From an uncultured Pseudomonadales bacterium (GTDB lineage Bacteria; Pseudomonadota; Gammaproteobacteria; Pseudomonadales; Pseudohongiellaceae), in contig CAMYOK010000007.1 in NCBI GenBank assembly GCA_947259995.1, positions 62,001 to 126,000 on the forward strand: a stretch of DNA of 64,000 bases, given 5' to 3'. Below, one piece after another: positions 18,723-27,247 of this stretch (its first letter is position 1; the number at the start of each line of letters is the position of its first letter). Position numbers and translations under genes: made by a program. The notes below the pieces were generated by a model. The model was not told the origin of the DNA and did not search any database. It was given only the letters and a program-made list of their open reading frames with translations.

Positions 18723-19952
18723 ATGTTGAAGTATGTTAGCTGGGCCTTGTTTGCCGTTGCCTTGATCGTCTTACCGCAAATATTCACCTCTATTCTTTCG
18801 GTATCGATCCTCAATCAGATGTGTATCGCGATTGTCTTCGCACTTAGTTACAACATGCTCTTAGGTCAAGGCGGGATGCTGTCTTTCGGCCATGCGGTGT
18901 ACTTTGGCCTAGGTGGGTTTATGGCAGTCCATGCGCTTCTGGCAATTGAGAATGAACAAATGATGTTCTCGGTAACCCTTATTCCACTTGTCGGTGGATT
19001 ATTTGGGCTATGTGCCGCGCTGTTCATCGGCAGCTTCTCAACCCATAAGGCTGGCACCGTCTTTGCCATGATCTCATTGGGTGTTGGCGAGCTCATTGCC
19101 GCCTCTTCATTGATCTTGGTGTCCTTCTTTGGAGGCGAAGCAGGAGTGAGCGGCGATAGAACGTATGGCCCGCCCTTTTTGGGTTTCGACTTCGCGCAGA
19201 ACATCGAAGTGTATTACTTGGCAGCAGCATGGTTGTTCCTTGCAACCGTGTGCATGTATTTGTTTACCCAGACCCCCGCGGGCCGTATGGCGAACGCGGT
19301 GCGCGACAACCCAGAACGAGCAGAGTTCATCGGCTATAGCGCTCGTCGCGTGCGCTTCATCTCCTTTATCTTCTCGGGCTTCTTTGCGGGCATTGCGGGA
19401 GGCTTGTTCGCCCTCAATTACGAGATACTCACAGAACAAAACCTCAACGCCGTAACCTCAGGCAATGTATTGTTGATGGCCTATATAGGCGGCCTCGGCT
19501 TCTTCATTGGCCCAATTGTCGGCGCGATCGTTCTCACTCTAATCAACTCGGTATTGAGCAACTATACCGATCTATGGCTACTCTACTTAGGGCTAATGTT
19601 TGTCTTAACTGTCATGTTTCTACCCCGCGGACTCACGGGCTTTCTCATGATGCATCGCACCCCCTGGCATCTTGGCAAACTGCATTTACTCGCCAAGCCC
19701 TATGCAGTCACTGCGGTGCCTGGCTCTATCTTTGTGTTTTCGATGGTCTGCATTGTCGAGATGAGCCATAGCAACGAACCTACGTTTAATGTATTCGGTT
19801 TCGCCCTCGATCCAAGCAGCTTCCTGAGCTGGGGAGCTTTGATCATCATTGCCTGTCTAGCGTTTATAGCGCTGCGCAGAACACTGCCCAGCCTACGCGA
19901 CGCTTGGGATACGGCCAATGCCATCGACACCAAGCCTGGGGTGCGCCCATGA
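18723..19952 (+). CDS. livM: Branched-chain-amino-acid-type ABC transporter, permease (LivM) with extended C-terminus
   Basis: Second permease, 409 residues. The core shows LivM features: LSYNMLLGQGGMLSFGHAV, QTPAGRMANAVRDNPERAEFIGYS and GNVLLMAYIGGLGFFIGPIVG. The core ends near residue 300 (LPRGLTGFLMMHRTPWHLGK). Beyond it lie about 100 extra residues with two further hydrophobic segments (AVPGSIFVFSMVCIVEM and FLSWGALIIIACLAFIAL) that LivM proteins usually lack. The stop overlaps the next start as ATGA, so livG translation is coupled. Confidence 0.88.
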   Translation: MLKYVSWALFAVALIVLPQIFTSILSVSILNQMCIAIVFALSYNMLLGQGGMLSFGHAVYFGLGGFMAVHALLAIENEQMMFSVTLIPLVGGLFGLCAALFIGSFSTHKAGTVFAMISLGVGELIAASSLILVSFFGGEAGVSGDRTYGPPFLGFDFAQNIEVYYLAAAWLFLATVCMYLFTQTPAGRMANAVRDNPERAEFIGYSARRVRFISFIFSGFFAGIAGGLFALNYEILTEQNLNAVTSGNVLLMAYIGGLGFFIGPIVGAIVLTLINSVLSNYTDLWLLYLGLMFVLTVMFLPRGLTGFLMMHRTPWHLGKLHLLAKPYAVTAVPGSIFVFSMVCIVEMSHSNEPTFNVFGFALDPSSFLSWGALIIIACLAFIALRRTLPSLRDAWDTANAIDTKPGVRP

Positions 19953-20710
19953 GTATTTTGCAGCTCCAAGGTTTGCACAAGCAATTTGGCAATACGCCGA
20001 TCATTCGCGATGTCTCGCTAAAGATTGCGGCGGGGGAAAAGCATGCCATCATCGGCCCCAATGGAGCAGGAAAATCAACACTATTTCATCTGATCACAGG
20101 GCGCCATACGGTGAGCTCAGGCAGCATCCTATTCAAGGGCCAGCCTATTCACAATCGTCCGCCCTATGAGATCGCCAGATTGGGCTTGGCGCGCAGCTTT
20201 CAAGTCACCAATATTTTCCCATTACTGAGCGTGTTCGAGAACATCCGCTGCGCACTGCTTTGGTCCCAGGGCTATAAGTATTCATTCTGGCACCTTTTAG
20301 GAAAAGCCAAGGCGCTCAATACACGCACAGAAGAGTTGCTCGTGGAGATCGGCCTGCAGGAGCGCCGCAACCTCCCTGCTGGCGAACTGGCTTATGCAGA
20401 ACAACGCGCACTAGAGTTAGGCATCGCCATCGCCAGTGGCGCCGAGATGATTTTATTGGACGAACCGGTCGCTGGGATGAGCCATAGTGAAGCCAAGAAT
20501 GCCGTCGAGTTAATCAATCGCGTGACAGCAGGTAAAACCCTTGTGATGGTCGAGCACGATATGAACATCGTTTTTGACATGGCAGATAAAATAACTGTCC
20601 TAGTGTATGGGGAGATCATTGCTTCGGATGTGCCGAGCAAGATCCGTGGCAACGCCAAGGTGCAGGAAGCCTATCTAGGTGAAGTGGTAGAGGAGCACAG
20701 CCATGCTTGA
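19949..20710 (+). CDS. livG: Branched-chain-amino-acid-type ABC transporter, ATPase (LivG)
   Basis: Cytoplasmic ATPase, 253 residues from the ATG that overlaps the livM stop (ATGA). A longer open frame reaches 19904, but the coupled ATG fits the family N-terminus MSILQLQGLHKQFG. Walker A is the standard GPNGAGKST, the Q-loop is SFQVTNIFPLLSV, and Walker B MILLDEPVAGMSHSEA carries the LivG-type extension. The signature region reads LAYAEQRALELGIAIA, as in other LivG proteins, followed by the switch His in VEHDMNIV. Confidence 0.9.
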   Translation: MSILQLQGLHKQFGNTPIIRDVSLKIAAGEKHAIIGPNGAGKSTLFHLITGRHTVSSGSILFKGQPIHNRPPYEIARLGLARSFQVTNIFPLLSVFENIRCALLWSQGYKYSFWHLLGKAKALNTRTEELLVEIGLQERRNLPAGELAYAEQRALELGIAIASGAEMILLDEPVAGMSHSEAKNAVELINRVTAGKTLVMVEHDMNIVFDMADKITVLVYGEIIASDVPSKIRGNAKVQEAYLGEVVEEHSHA

Positions 20711-21398
20711 GGTAGCGGACTTACACGCATGGTACGGCAAGAGCCATATTCTACAGGGCGTGCATTTCAATGTGGCACAGGGAGAGATCGTCAGCCTATT
20801 AGGTCGCAATGGAGTGGGCCGCTCCACAACGGTGAAAACGATTATGGGTGAAGTGGAACCCTCGGGCTCTATTTTATTCAAAGACCAGCAGATCGTAGGC
20901 AAAAAAAGCTATGAAATCGCCAAGCTTGGCATTGGCTGTGTGCCCGAAAACCGTGACATATTTCCTAGCCTCACCGTTCGACAAAACTTGCTACTAGGCA
21001 TGAAAAGCAGCAAAGGCAGCTCGCGCTGGAGCATTGACGAGATGTTCCGCATGTTTCCCAACCTTGGGGAGCGCGCAGACGTGCCTGGCGGCGTTCTAAG
21101 TGGCGGCGAACAACAGATGCTGTGCATGTGCCGGACGCTCATGGGTGACCCAGAATTGATAATGATCGACGAACCCACGGAAGGCCTAGCCCCAAAAGTC
21201 GTCGAACAGGTGGGTGAATTGCTGCAAGAAATCGCCGCGAGGGGAGTCGCGATCCTACTAGTGGAACAAAAACTGACCATCGCACTCAAAATCTCGCATC
21301 GCGTTTATGTCATGGGGCACGGAAAAATCGTCTACGAAGGCAGCCCCCAAGAGCTACGCGAGGCGACTGAAGTGCGTCGCGAGTGGCTTGAAGTGTAA
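20703..21398 (+). CDS. livF: Branched-chain-amino-acid-type ABC transporter, ATPase (LivF) with Arg in Walker A
   Basis: Second ATPase of the importer, 231 residues, overlapping livG by 8 bp. The signature LSGGEQQMLCMCRTLM, Walker B LIMIDEPTEGLAPKV and VEQKLTIAL are normal. The Walker A motif reads GRNGVGRST: the invariant Lys that contacts ATP phosphates is Arg, encoded by CGC. I believe some LivF paralogues share this change, so it need not be a dead gene, but it predicts unequal ATP sites in the LivG/LivF pair. The end of the gene closes the operon. Confidence 0.9.
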   Translation: MLEVADLHAWYGKSHILQGVHFNVAQGEIVSLLGRNGVGRSTTVKTIMGEVEPSGSILFKDQQIVGKKSYEIAKLGIGCVPENRDIFPSLTVRQNLLLGMKSSKGSSRWSIDEMFRMFPNLGERADVPGGVLSGGEQQMLCMCRTLMGDPELIMIDEPTEGLAPKVVEQVGELLQEIAARGVAILLVEQKLTIALKISHRVYVMGHGKIVYEGSPQELREATEVRREWLEV

Positions 21399-21666
21399 GT
21401 AAGGACTCACGCTGCGACCTAGGTCCCAAAACGACCACTAATCGGCCCGATTTTGGCTAGTCTGCCGAACACAAACGAGTTAAAGTAGCGCTCACTTTAC
21501 ACGTTAGCCCTCTGTCACTACGCCCCAAACAATAACAATACAGAATGTGTACGAGCCCTGCGCCACCTATGGGCTCGCCGTACTGTCGAGGTGTTGTTCA
21601 TCATAGATTCATGATCACGCTGACACACTGGCCTCCAGCCCGTTTGTTACAGGATAGAATTGACGT

Positions 21667-22659
21667 ATGACTGTTACTCGACTCATTTTTCACAGTATCT
21701 GTTTACTAGGCTTGCTAGGGATTTCTAGCCAGTCTCTTGCTTGGGATGCCACCTCGCACCGACTCACTGCTTATGTGACTTGGGAGGCGTTAACGCCTAC
21801 CCAACGCGATAAACTCAGCGCCATCCTCGAAAGACACCCGCGCTATCAAAGTGATTTTCTCGATGTCATGCCTGCCAATATAATGCTTGCGAGCGAACAA
21901 GAGCAGGCCCGCTGGTTGTTCGGCCAAGCCTCTATCTGGCCCGATACCGCGCGCCAATTCGAAGGCGACGACCTCATTCGCTACAGTCGCCCGACTTGGC
22001 ATTACATCGACGGTGCATGGATACGCGGCGAGGCGCAGCAGGGCAATGTGTATGTTGGAGCAGAGCCCTTGCCGAGCATTCATGCAGAGTCCACCACCCC
22101 CATAGAGCACGAAGAGGACGTCAGCAATGTCGTGGAGGGTATCGAATTCAACCTAGCGGTGCTCGAAAACCCACTCAGTAATGGCCGTGAACGAGCCCTA
22201 GCGCTGTGCTGGGTCCTGCACCTGATAGGAGACATCCATCAGCCCTTACATTCTGGCGCATTGGTCTCCTCCGAGCTTTTCCCTAGCGGCGATCGCGGCG
22301 GGAACGGCATCGCCACCCAATCGGGCAACCTACACGCACGCTGGGATGGCGCTCTGCGCAATCAACCTTTCGAAGACACGCTTCGGCGCATGAACTCCTT
22401 TGTTCGGCAGAGCGATCTTGCCGATATCGACATGAATGTCGACACGTGGCTCCAAGAAAGCCGGCAGATTATGTATGAATTTGTCTACCCCGATGAAATC
22501 AAAGCCGCAGTGCTACGCAGCGAAAGACTGGACACTAGCTTGTCACAGTTTGCACTGGATGATGACTATGTCGGGGAGATGCAAGCCCTCTCAGAGGACC
22601 GGGTCACACTCGCGGGAATCCGCTTGAGCATTGCTCTACGTCAGGTTCTGAGCAACTAG
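21667..22659 (+). CDS. Secreted S1/P1-type nuclease
   Basis: Exported zinc-dependent nuclease of the S1/P1 family, 330 residues. The signal peptide ends SSQSLA and the mature chain begins WDATSHR, giving the Trp1 and His ligands expected of this fold. Other zinc ligands are visible in IWPDTAR, WHYIDG, HLIGDIHQPLHSG and LHARWDG, so the trinuclear site appears complete. It would degrade single-stranded DNA or RNA and 3'-nucleotides in the periplasm or outside the cell, supplying phosphate and nucleosides. It is a single gene; the 268-bp gap before it contains a GAGCCC/GGGCTC hairpin without a U-run. Confidence 0.9.
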   Translation: MTVTRLIFHSICLLGLLGISSQSLAWDATSHRLTAYVTWEALTPTQRDKLSAILERHPRYQSDFLDVMPANIMLASEQEQARWLFGQASIWPDTARQFEGDDLIRYSRPTWHYIDGAWIRGEAQQGNVYVGAEPLPSIHAESTTPIEHEEDVSNVVEGIEFNLAVLENPLSNGRERALALCWVLHLIGDIHQPLHSGALVSSELFPSGDRGGNGIATQSGNLHARWDGALRNQPFEDTLRRMNSFVRQSDLADIDMNVDTWLQESRQIMYEFVYPDEIKAAVLRSERLDTSLSQFALDDDYVGEMQALSEDRVTLAGIRLSIALRQVLSN

Positions 22660-22759
22660 ACGCCTAGCTTGCGTTGTAGTGAAGTGGGTTTTCCTCGACA
22701 ATATGACCTTCAGGCTGACCAAACAAAGCGTCTGCCACCTAGCTTGAGACGTTTAATTA

Positions 22760-23776
22760 ATGACTACCACAACCGCCCCAATGCATACAGACACGCCAGC
22801 GCTAGCGCGTTATCGCCGCATGGCATGGATAACCCTATTTGCTGTCTACTTCCTTATCTTAGTGGGCGCCAGCGTTCGCGCCTCGGGTGCCGGCATGGGC
22901 TGCCCCGATTGGCCCACCTGTTTCGGCAGTTGGGTGCCGCCGACGAGCGTCGAACAATTGCCCGCCAATTATCAAGAGATTTACGCCGATCTTGGCTACG
23001 CAGAGACTGAATTCAACCCAGTTAAGACATGGATCGAATACCTCAACCGACTCACTGGCGTCACCATTGGGTTCTTAATCTTACTCACCGCAATTTATTC
23101 TTGGTCAGTACGCAAGCATGACCGCGCCATCGCTATCGCCTCGCTAGCCGCCTTCTTAATGGTCGGATTTCAAGGCTGGCTGGGCGCAAAAGTCGTCTCA
23201 TCAAACCTCATGCCAGGCATGATCACTATTCATATGCTGATGGCTCTGGCGATAGTCGCCACTCTGCTGTTCGCTGTAGCGAGAGCGCGCAGAGGTATTA
23301 TGATGGCCGAGTCGGTACGCGGCCTAGACCCAAAATTTGAAAAGTGGCTATACATCGTAGTGGCTTTGACGGTGGTGCAAATTACGATGGGGACGCAAGT
23401 ACGTGAAATGGTCGACTTCCTCAACCATACTGAAGGGGCAGACCGCTCTTCTTGGGTAAGCGCTTTGCCGTGGTTCTTCTATGTCCATAGAAGCTTCTCG
23501 GCAGTCGTGTTGTTTAGCAATATGTGGCTAGCCTACCTATTAATTCGCTCTGTTGGCCTGCAACACACGCTTACGCGCTTCACGATCGCGATGATCTTAG
23601 TGATTGGCCTTGCCATTATCTCTGGTGCGACCCTAGGGCATCTGGGGATGCCAGCTTTCGTGCAGCCCTTGCACTTGGTCGGGGCCTCCCTGCTCTTTGG
23701 CTTGCAATTCTTAATTTGGATGAGCTATCGACATGCGCGCAGCGCCGACAATGCACAGGCATTGAGCGCCGCTTAG
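22760..23776 (+). CDS. COX15/CtaA family heme A synthase-like protein
   Basis: Integral membrane protein, 338 residues and about eight helices, of the CtaA/COX15 family that oxidises heme O to heme A for cytochrome c oxidase. Diagnostic blocks: VGASVRASGAGMGCPDWPTC near residue 34, EYLNRLTGVTIGFLILLTAI with its conserved His-region counterparts, FQGWLGAKVVSSNLMPGMITIHMLMAL, and GHLGMPAFVQPLHLVGASLLFG. Conserved histidines in these helices would bind heme. No oxidase or protoheme farnesyltransferase genes lie nearby. It ends 4 bp from the convergent hslO stop. Confidence 0.85.
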   Translation: MTTTTAPMHTDTPALARYRRMAWITLFAVYFLILVGASVRASGAGMGCPDWPTCFGSWVPPTSVEQLPANYQEIYADLGYAETEFNPVKTWIEYLNRLTGVTIGFLILLTAIYSWSVRKHDRAIAIASLAAFLMVGFQGWLGAKVVSSNLMPGMITIHMLMALAIVATLLFAVARARRGIMMAESVRGLDPKFEKWLYIVVALTVVQITMGTQVREMVDFLNHTEGADRSSWVSALPWFFYVHRSFSAVVLFSNMWLAYLLIRSVGLQHTLTRFTIAMILVIGLAIISGATLGHLGMPAFVQPLHLVGASLLFGLQFLIWMSYRHARSADNAQALSAA

Positions 23777-23780
23777 GCTC

Positions 23781-24665
23781 TCAATGCGCGGTGCCTTCCT
23801 CGGCCCCTTCGATGAGCAACGCTAGCTCTCCGGGGCCGAAGTTATATTCGGTACCGCAAAACTCGCAACTCATTTCGATCCCGCCCTGCTGCGCCACTAT
23901 CTCATCAATCTCTTCCTTGCCCAGCGCGGTCAAAGCGCGCGCCGTGCGCTCTCGCGAACAACTGCAAGCAAACTGCAATTGTTTGGGCGCGAAGACACGC
24001 AGCTCCTCTTGATGATAAAGACGGTGCAAGATATCAGCGTTTGGAAGGCTTAAGAGCTCTTCATCGGTCAGGGTTCGTGCAAGGGTGGAATAGTGTTCCC
24101 AATGTTTATCGCGCGACTCTTTATCTTTCACCAATTGAGCAGGCATCTGCTGCAACATCACAGCGGCAACGCTGGTTTTGTTGGCCGCAAAATAAAACAC
24201 GCTGCCTAATTGCTCGGACTGCTGAAAATACGCCTCTAAACACTGAGCCAGATTACTCCCCTCGATCGGCACTATGCCTTGATAAGGCTCCCCCTTGCGG
24301 CTATCGATGGTTATGACTAGGGAGCCATCACGCAGCAGTTCCGTGAACTGATCGCTGCTTGGGGTCTCGGCGTAACGCGCGATACCGCGCAAGTCCCCTT
24401 CGCTATTACACTCGCCCATCATGACCGCCACCTCGCCTTCGCTGCGCGCTTGCAGCACCAACCGACCAACAAATTTGATTGTCGAGGAAAGCAAAGCACT
24501 CCCTGCTAAGAATTGTCCTAGCAGGATCGCGACTTGCTCAGGGTATTGCTTGCCCGCGATAGTATCGAGATAACTCTTGTTTAGGCGCACGATTTCTCCG
24601 CGCACATCGGCATTCTCAAAGAGAAAGCGTTGGCTGGAGTCTGAACTAGGCGTAGTGAGAGGCAT
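23781..24665 (-). CDS. hslO: Redox-regulated chaperone Hsp33
   Basis: Cytoplasmic holdase that is switched on by oxidation, 294 residues. The zinc-binding redox switch is at the C-terminus: CSC at residues 234-236 and CEFC at 267-270, in the usual CxC...CxxC spacing. The family block LLGQFLAGSALLSSTIKF is near residue 50. The open frame runs further upstream, but the ATG at 24665 begins the conserved N-terminus. This start lies 20 bp inside the end of the fused trpE gene, so hslO is probably co-transcribed and perhaps translationally coupled with it. Confidence 0.92.
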   Translation of the reverse strand: MPLTTPSSDSSQRFLFENADVRGEIVRLNKSYLDTIAGKQYPEQVAILLGQFLAGSALLSSTIKFVGRLVLQARSEGEVAVMMGECNSEGDLRGIARYAETPSSDQFTELLRDGSLVITIDSRKGEPYQGIVPIEGSNLAQCLEAYFQQSEQLGSVFYFAANKTSVAAVMLQQMPAQLVKDKESRDKHWEHYSTLARTLTDEELLSLPNADILHRLYHQEELRVFAPKQLQFACSCSRERTARALTALGKEEIDEIVAQQGGIEMSCEFCGTEYNFGPGELALLIEGAEEGTAH

Positions 24666-26925
24666 GATCTTGGTTTTCCTGTGCTTGTTGCGAACGTTGC
24701 GCGGCAACGGCTTGTGCATATTGTACAACATTGGCCACCAGCTTCTGACCGCTATTTTCGCGCAAGCTGAGGATAGACTCAGGGTGAAACTGCACAGCGA
24801 GGATAGGCAAGTCTCGATGCTCGACAGCCATCACCACCTTGTCATCGGTTTGCGCAGTGATACGCAAGCATTCCGGCACTTCCAAGGCATATAGGGAGTG
24901 ATAGCGCCCTATCTCGCAGCTAGCAGGAAGCCCCTGAAACAGCACTCCTTGCTCGTGCGTAATAGACGAGCTCTTACCATGCATAGGCACGCTCAATTGC
25001 TCTAACCGCCCACCAAAGGCCTCGACGATCCCCTGCAAGCCCAAACAAACCCCAAAAATGGCAATGCCGCTCTGTACACATAGCGAGATCGTTTCTGCAA
25101 GTGAGAAATCTTCAGGTTTACCAGGCCCTGGGGATAGAATCACCAAGTCAAAGTGTTCTCCACGGCGCAAGCGTGCCCGCGCAAGCTCAGCCCGCAGCGT
25201 GAGCAACTGTACCCCCTGCTGCCGAAAATAACTGCCAAGGTTATGCACAAACGAATCGCGATGATCCACCATAAGCACTTTCAGGCTCGCACTGTTCGGT
25301 GCCCGTCCTAGGGCATTTTCATGCACTGGCGGCAACTGCTCTTCGCCGCGAATTGCCGCTAACATGGCACTAGCTTTCAAGCGCGTCTCGGCCTCCTCGT
25401 CTTCAGGATCAGAATCCATAAGTAAAGTCGCCCCGACCCGAACCTGAGCCATACCATCTTTGATACGCGCCGCACGCAAGGTAAGGCCCGTGTTCATATC
25501 ACCATTGAAACCGATATGGCCCATAGCACCGCCATACCATAATCGTGGCGATTTCTCGTGATCCTCTATGAACTGAATAGCTGCCTGCTTTGGCGCGCCA
25601 GTGACAGTGACGGCCCATGTATGCGATAAAAACGCATCTAATGCATCGTACTCTGGCGCCAGCTGTCCTTCGACGTGATCGACAGTATGAATAAGTCGTG
25701 AATACACCTCCACTTGCCGCCTTCCAATCACGCGCACAGAACCGGGCACACAGACGCGACTCTTGTCGTTACGGTCAACATCCGTGCACATGGACAATTC
25801 CGCCTCGTCTTTTTTCGAATTCAGTAAAGTCTTTATTTGCGCGGCATCTTCAATCGCATCCTTGCCCCGAGCGATCGTGCCGGAGATAGGACAGGTCTCC
25901 ACCCGACGACCCTGCACACGCACGTACATCTCCGGTGATGCGGCTAATAAGTGCTCTCCCTCTCCCAGATTCATTAAGGTGCCATAAGGAACTTTGTTGC
26001 GCTGTTGTAGGCGAGTGAAGATTCGCGACGGGCTATCCTTACAGGGTTCATGAAAGACCTGACCAGGCACCACTTCGAACAAGTCACCTCTGCGAAAGTA
26101 ATCTTTCGCCGTTCTCACAATATCCGCATACTCGCCGCTTGCGTGATCACAAAACGCTTGTTGCTTGCCGATAAACTGAAAAGGGGTCTTAGCGCCAGTT
26201 CGACGATAGCCACCCGTCGTTTCCCGCCCGGGTTCGTTCACATCTTGACAGCTCGCTCTACACACAAAGTCATAGCTGTAACGATGCGCCGTGCTGCTGT
26301 GATGGTCCGCCACGATGATTTCGTCGGGTAAATATAAGACAAGATCACGCGTTGCTCTGTCGCGCACCTGTTTGCGCCGCACTGCCTCGAATTGAAACGC
26401 CAAGTCATATGCGAATGCACCGTAGAGCCCTAGGTGCGAATCCTCAGCACTATGAAAATGTTCCGTTATGGCCCGAATAACCGAGAACACGCTAGCCTTA
26501 CGGCTGCGCTGCTCCTCGGGCACTTCGTCATCGGCCTGTTTGACGTGCACGCTTATCTGCTCTTGGCTGCTTTGCAAATCTTCAATCTCTGCCAATGCCT
26601 GCAAAGCCAGTGCAAACTCGGGCAGCAGAATGCGTCCACGCTGATTCAAAGCAGCGATCACTAGATGACGATCACGCGCCGTGATAGATATAGGCGGGTT
26701 CACAAAGCCAATATCCCAGCGATTGTAGCGCCCAGGAAACTCATAGCTAGAGCTCAGTAAGACCCCACGCTGTTCATCGAGCTGATCACGCAGTTGTTCG
26801 ATACTCGTTGCATAGCACACAGGCGCAAAATGACGCTGCACTCGTATGCCGCCACGAGTAAAGTAATGCTCATAGGAAGCCGCACGATTATTTGCGCTAA
26901 GCAGTGCTGTTGATGAAGTTTGCAT
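24646..26925 (-). CDS. trpEG: Fused anthranilate synthase, components I and II (TrpE-TrpG)
   Basis: Converts chorismate and glutamine to anthranilate, the first step of tryptophan synthesis. 759 residues: a TrpE domain up to about 520, with chorismate-binding motifs YSRLIHTVDHVEG and TGAPKQAAIQFI, then a class I glutamine amidotransferase from about 540, with the active-site Cys in FGVCLGLQGIVEAFGG and His-Glu in AVQFHPESIL. Fusion in this order is like rhizobial TrpE(G) and like PhzE, but the trp attenuator upstream favours tryptophan synthesis. The ATG at 26925 follows GAGGA; a TTG nine codons earlier is possible. The last 20 bp overlap hslO. Confidence 0.92.
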   Translation of the reverse strand: MQTSSTALLSANNRAASYEHYFTRGGIRVQRHFAPVCYATSIEQLRDQLDEQRGVLLSSSYEFPGRYNRWDIGFVNPPISITARDRHLVIAALNQRGRILLPEFALALQALAEIEDLQSSQEQISVHVKQADDEVPEEQRSRKASVFSVIRAITEHFHSAEDSHLGLYGAFAYDLAFQFEAVRRKQVRDRATRDLVLYLPDEIIVADHHSSTAHRYSYDFVCRASCQDVNEPGRETTGGYRRTGAKTPFQFIGKQQAFCDHASGEYADIVRTAKDYFRRGDLFEVVPGQVFHEPCKDSPSRIFTRLQQRNKVPYGTLMNLGEGEHLLAASPEMYVRVQGRRVETCPISGTIARGKDAIEDAAQIKTLLNSKKDEAELSMCTDVDRNDKSRVCVPGSVRVIGRRQVEVYSRLIHTVDHVEGQLAPEYDALDAFLSHTWAVTVTGAPKQAAIQFIEDHEKSPRLWYGGAMGHIGFNGDMNTGLTLRAARIKDGMAQVRVGATLLMDSDPEDEEAETRLKASAMLAAIRGEEQLPPVHENALGRAPNSASLKVLMVDHRDSFVHNLGSYFRQQGVQLLTLRAELARARLRRGEHFDLVILSPGPGKPEDFSLAETISLCVQSGIAIFGVCLGLQGIVEAFGGRLEQLSVPMHGKSSSITHEQGVLFQGLPASCEIGRYHSLYALEVPECLRITAQTDDKVVMAVEHRDLPILAVQFHPESILSLRENSGQKLVANVVQYAQAVAAQRSQQAQENQDHASHYA

Positions 26926-27000
26926 GAGCTTGTCCTCTATTGCTCTTTCCAAGGCTTGGCAAGATTCAGGAGGACTTTTGCTGAGGATTATAGAGTTGAG

Positions 27001-27037
27001 AAGTCTATAAGGAAGGCCGCCTGAGTCTTGGGCGGCC
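27001..27037 (-). terminator. trp attenuator hairpin
   Basis: On the minus strand GGCCGCC and GGCGGCC (27031-27037 and 27015-27021) form a 7-bp all-GC stem with a 9-nt loop, followed by TTCCTTAT. It sits between the Trp-rich leader peptide and trpEG. The leader's own region holds a competing CCCGA/TCGGG hairpin. CUUCGGG of that region can pair with CCCAAG of the terminator as an antiterminator. On the plus strand the same stem is followed by a run of six T. Confidence 0.75.
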
Positions 27038-27048
27038 CTGGATATTTT

Positions 27049-27108
27049 TTAGAAATAACCACGCTGGCAACCCGAAGAGTCGGGCCACCAAAAATAGGAT
27101 TGTTGCAT
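27049..27108 (-). CDS. trpL: trp operon leader peptide with tandem Trp codons
   Basis: A 19-residue leader peptide, MQQSYFWWPDSSGCQRGYF, read on the minus strand about 120 bp before trpEG. Two adjacent TGG codons occupy positions 7 and 8, which is what a ribosome-mediated attenuator needs to sense charged tRNA-Trp. The stop codon lies 11 nt before the terminator stem. A promoter with a perfect -35 lies 33-61 nt upstream. Stalling at the Trp pair would cover the first hairpin and free the antiterminator, switching on trpEG and the overlapping hslO. The ribosome site before the ATG is weak. Confidence 0.85.
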   Translation of the reverse strand: MQQSYFWWPDSSGCQRGYF

Positions 27109-27140
27109 TGTGCCGTGCGTTAACTGTGTCATAGGCCGCG

Positions 27141-27169
27141 ATAATGGCGCTCGCTACCAGTAATGTCAA
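27141..27169 (-). promoter_or_regulatory. Sigma-70 promoter of the trp leader
   Basis: On the minus strand TTGACA (27164-27169) is separated by exactly 17 nt from CATTAT (27141-27146). Transcription would begin near 27134, about 26 nt before the leader peptide. A Fur-like box lies about 30 bp upstream of the -35. Confidence 0.7.
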
Positions 27170-27199
27170 GGCCACTATCCATACCTATTTTATTTATGT

Positions 27200-27247
27200 A
27201 AATAATAACGATTCGCATTTGCAATTAATAAAAAAGCATTCTATGAT
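27200..27247 (+). promoter_or_regulatory. Fur-like box overlapping a plus-strand promoter
   Basis: The AT-rich 21-bp site at 27200-27220, AATAATAACG then ATTCGCATTT, resembles Fur boxes on TonB-receptor genes; the reverse strand reads AATGCGAATCGTTATTATT. Its end overlaps the -35 TTGCAA (27219-27224), which is followed after 17 nt by -10 TATGAT (27242-27247). The arrangement fits repression by Fur-Fe. Nothing iron-related lies downstream: the next gene is a serine hydrolase at 27578. The 330 nt between hold no convincing gene, only a CAGTTG/CAACTG hairpin near 27260 and a weak TGTTG/CAACA hairpin near 27328. The target may be a small RNA, the hydrolase, or trpEG on the other strand. Confidence 0.5.

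Noticed and set aside
21416..21425. GACCTAGGTC palindrome after livF
   Set aside because: Short perfect palindrome without U-run or promoter context; too little to call a site.
21552..21590. GAGCCC/GGGCTC hairpin before the S1/P1 nuclease
   Set aside because: No U-run and no gene close before it; not supported as a terminator.
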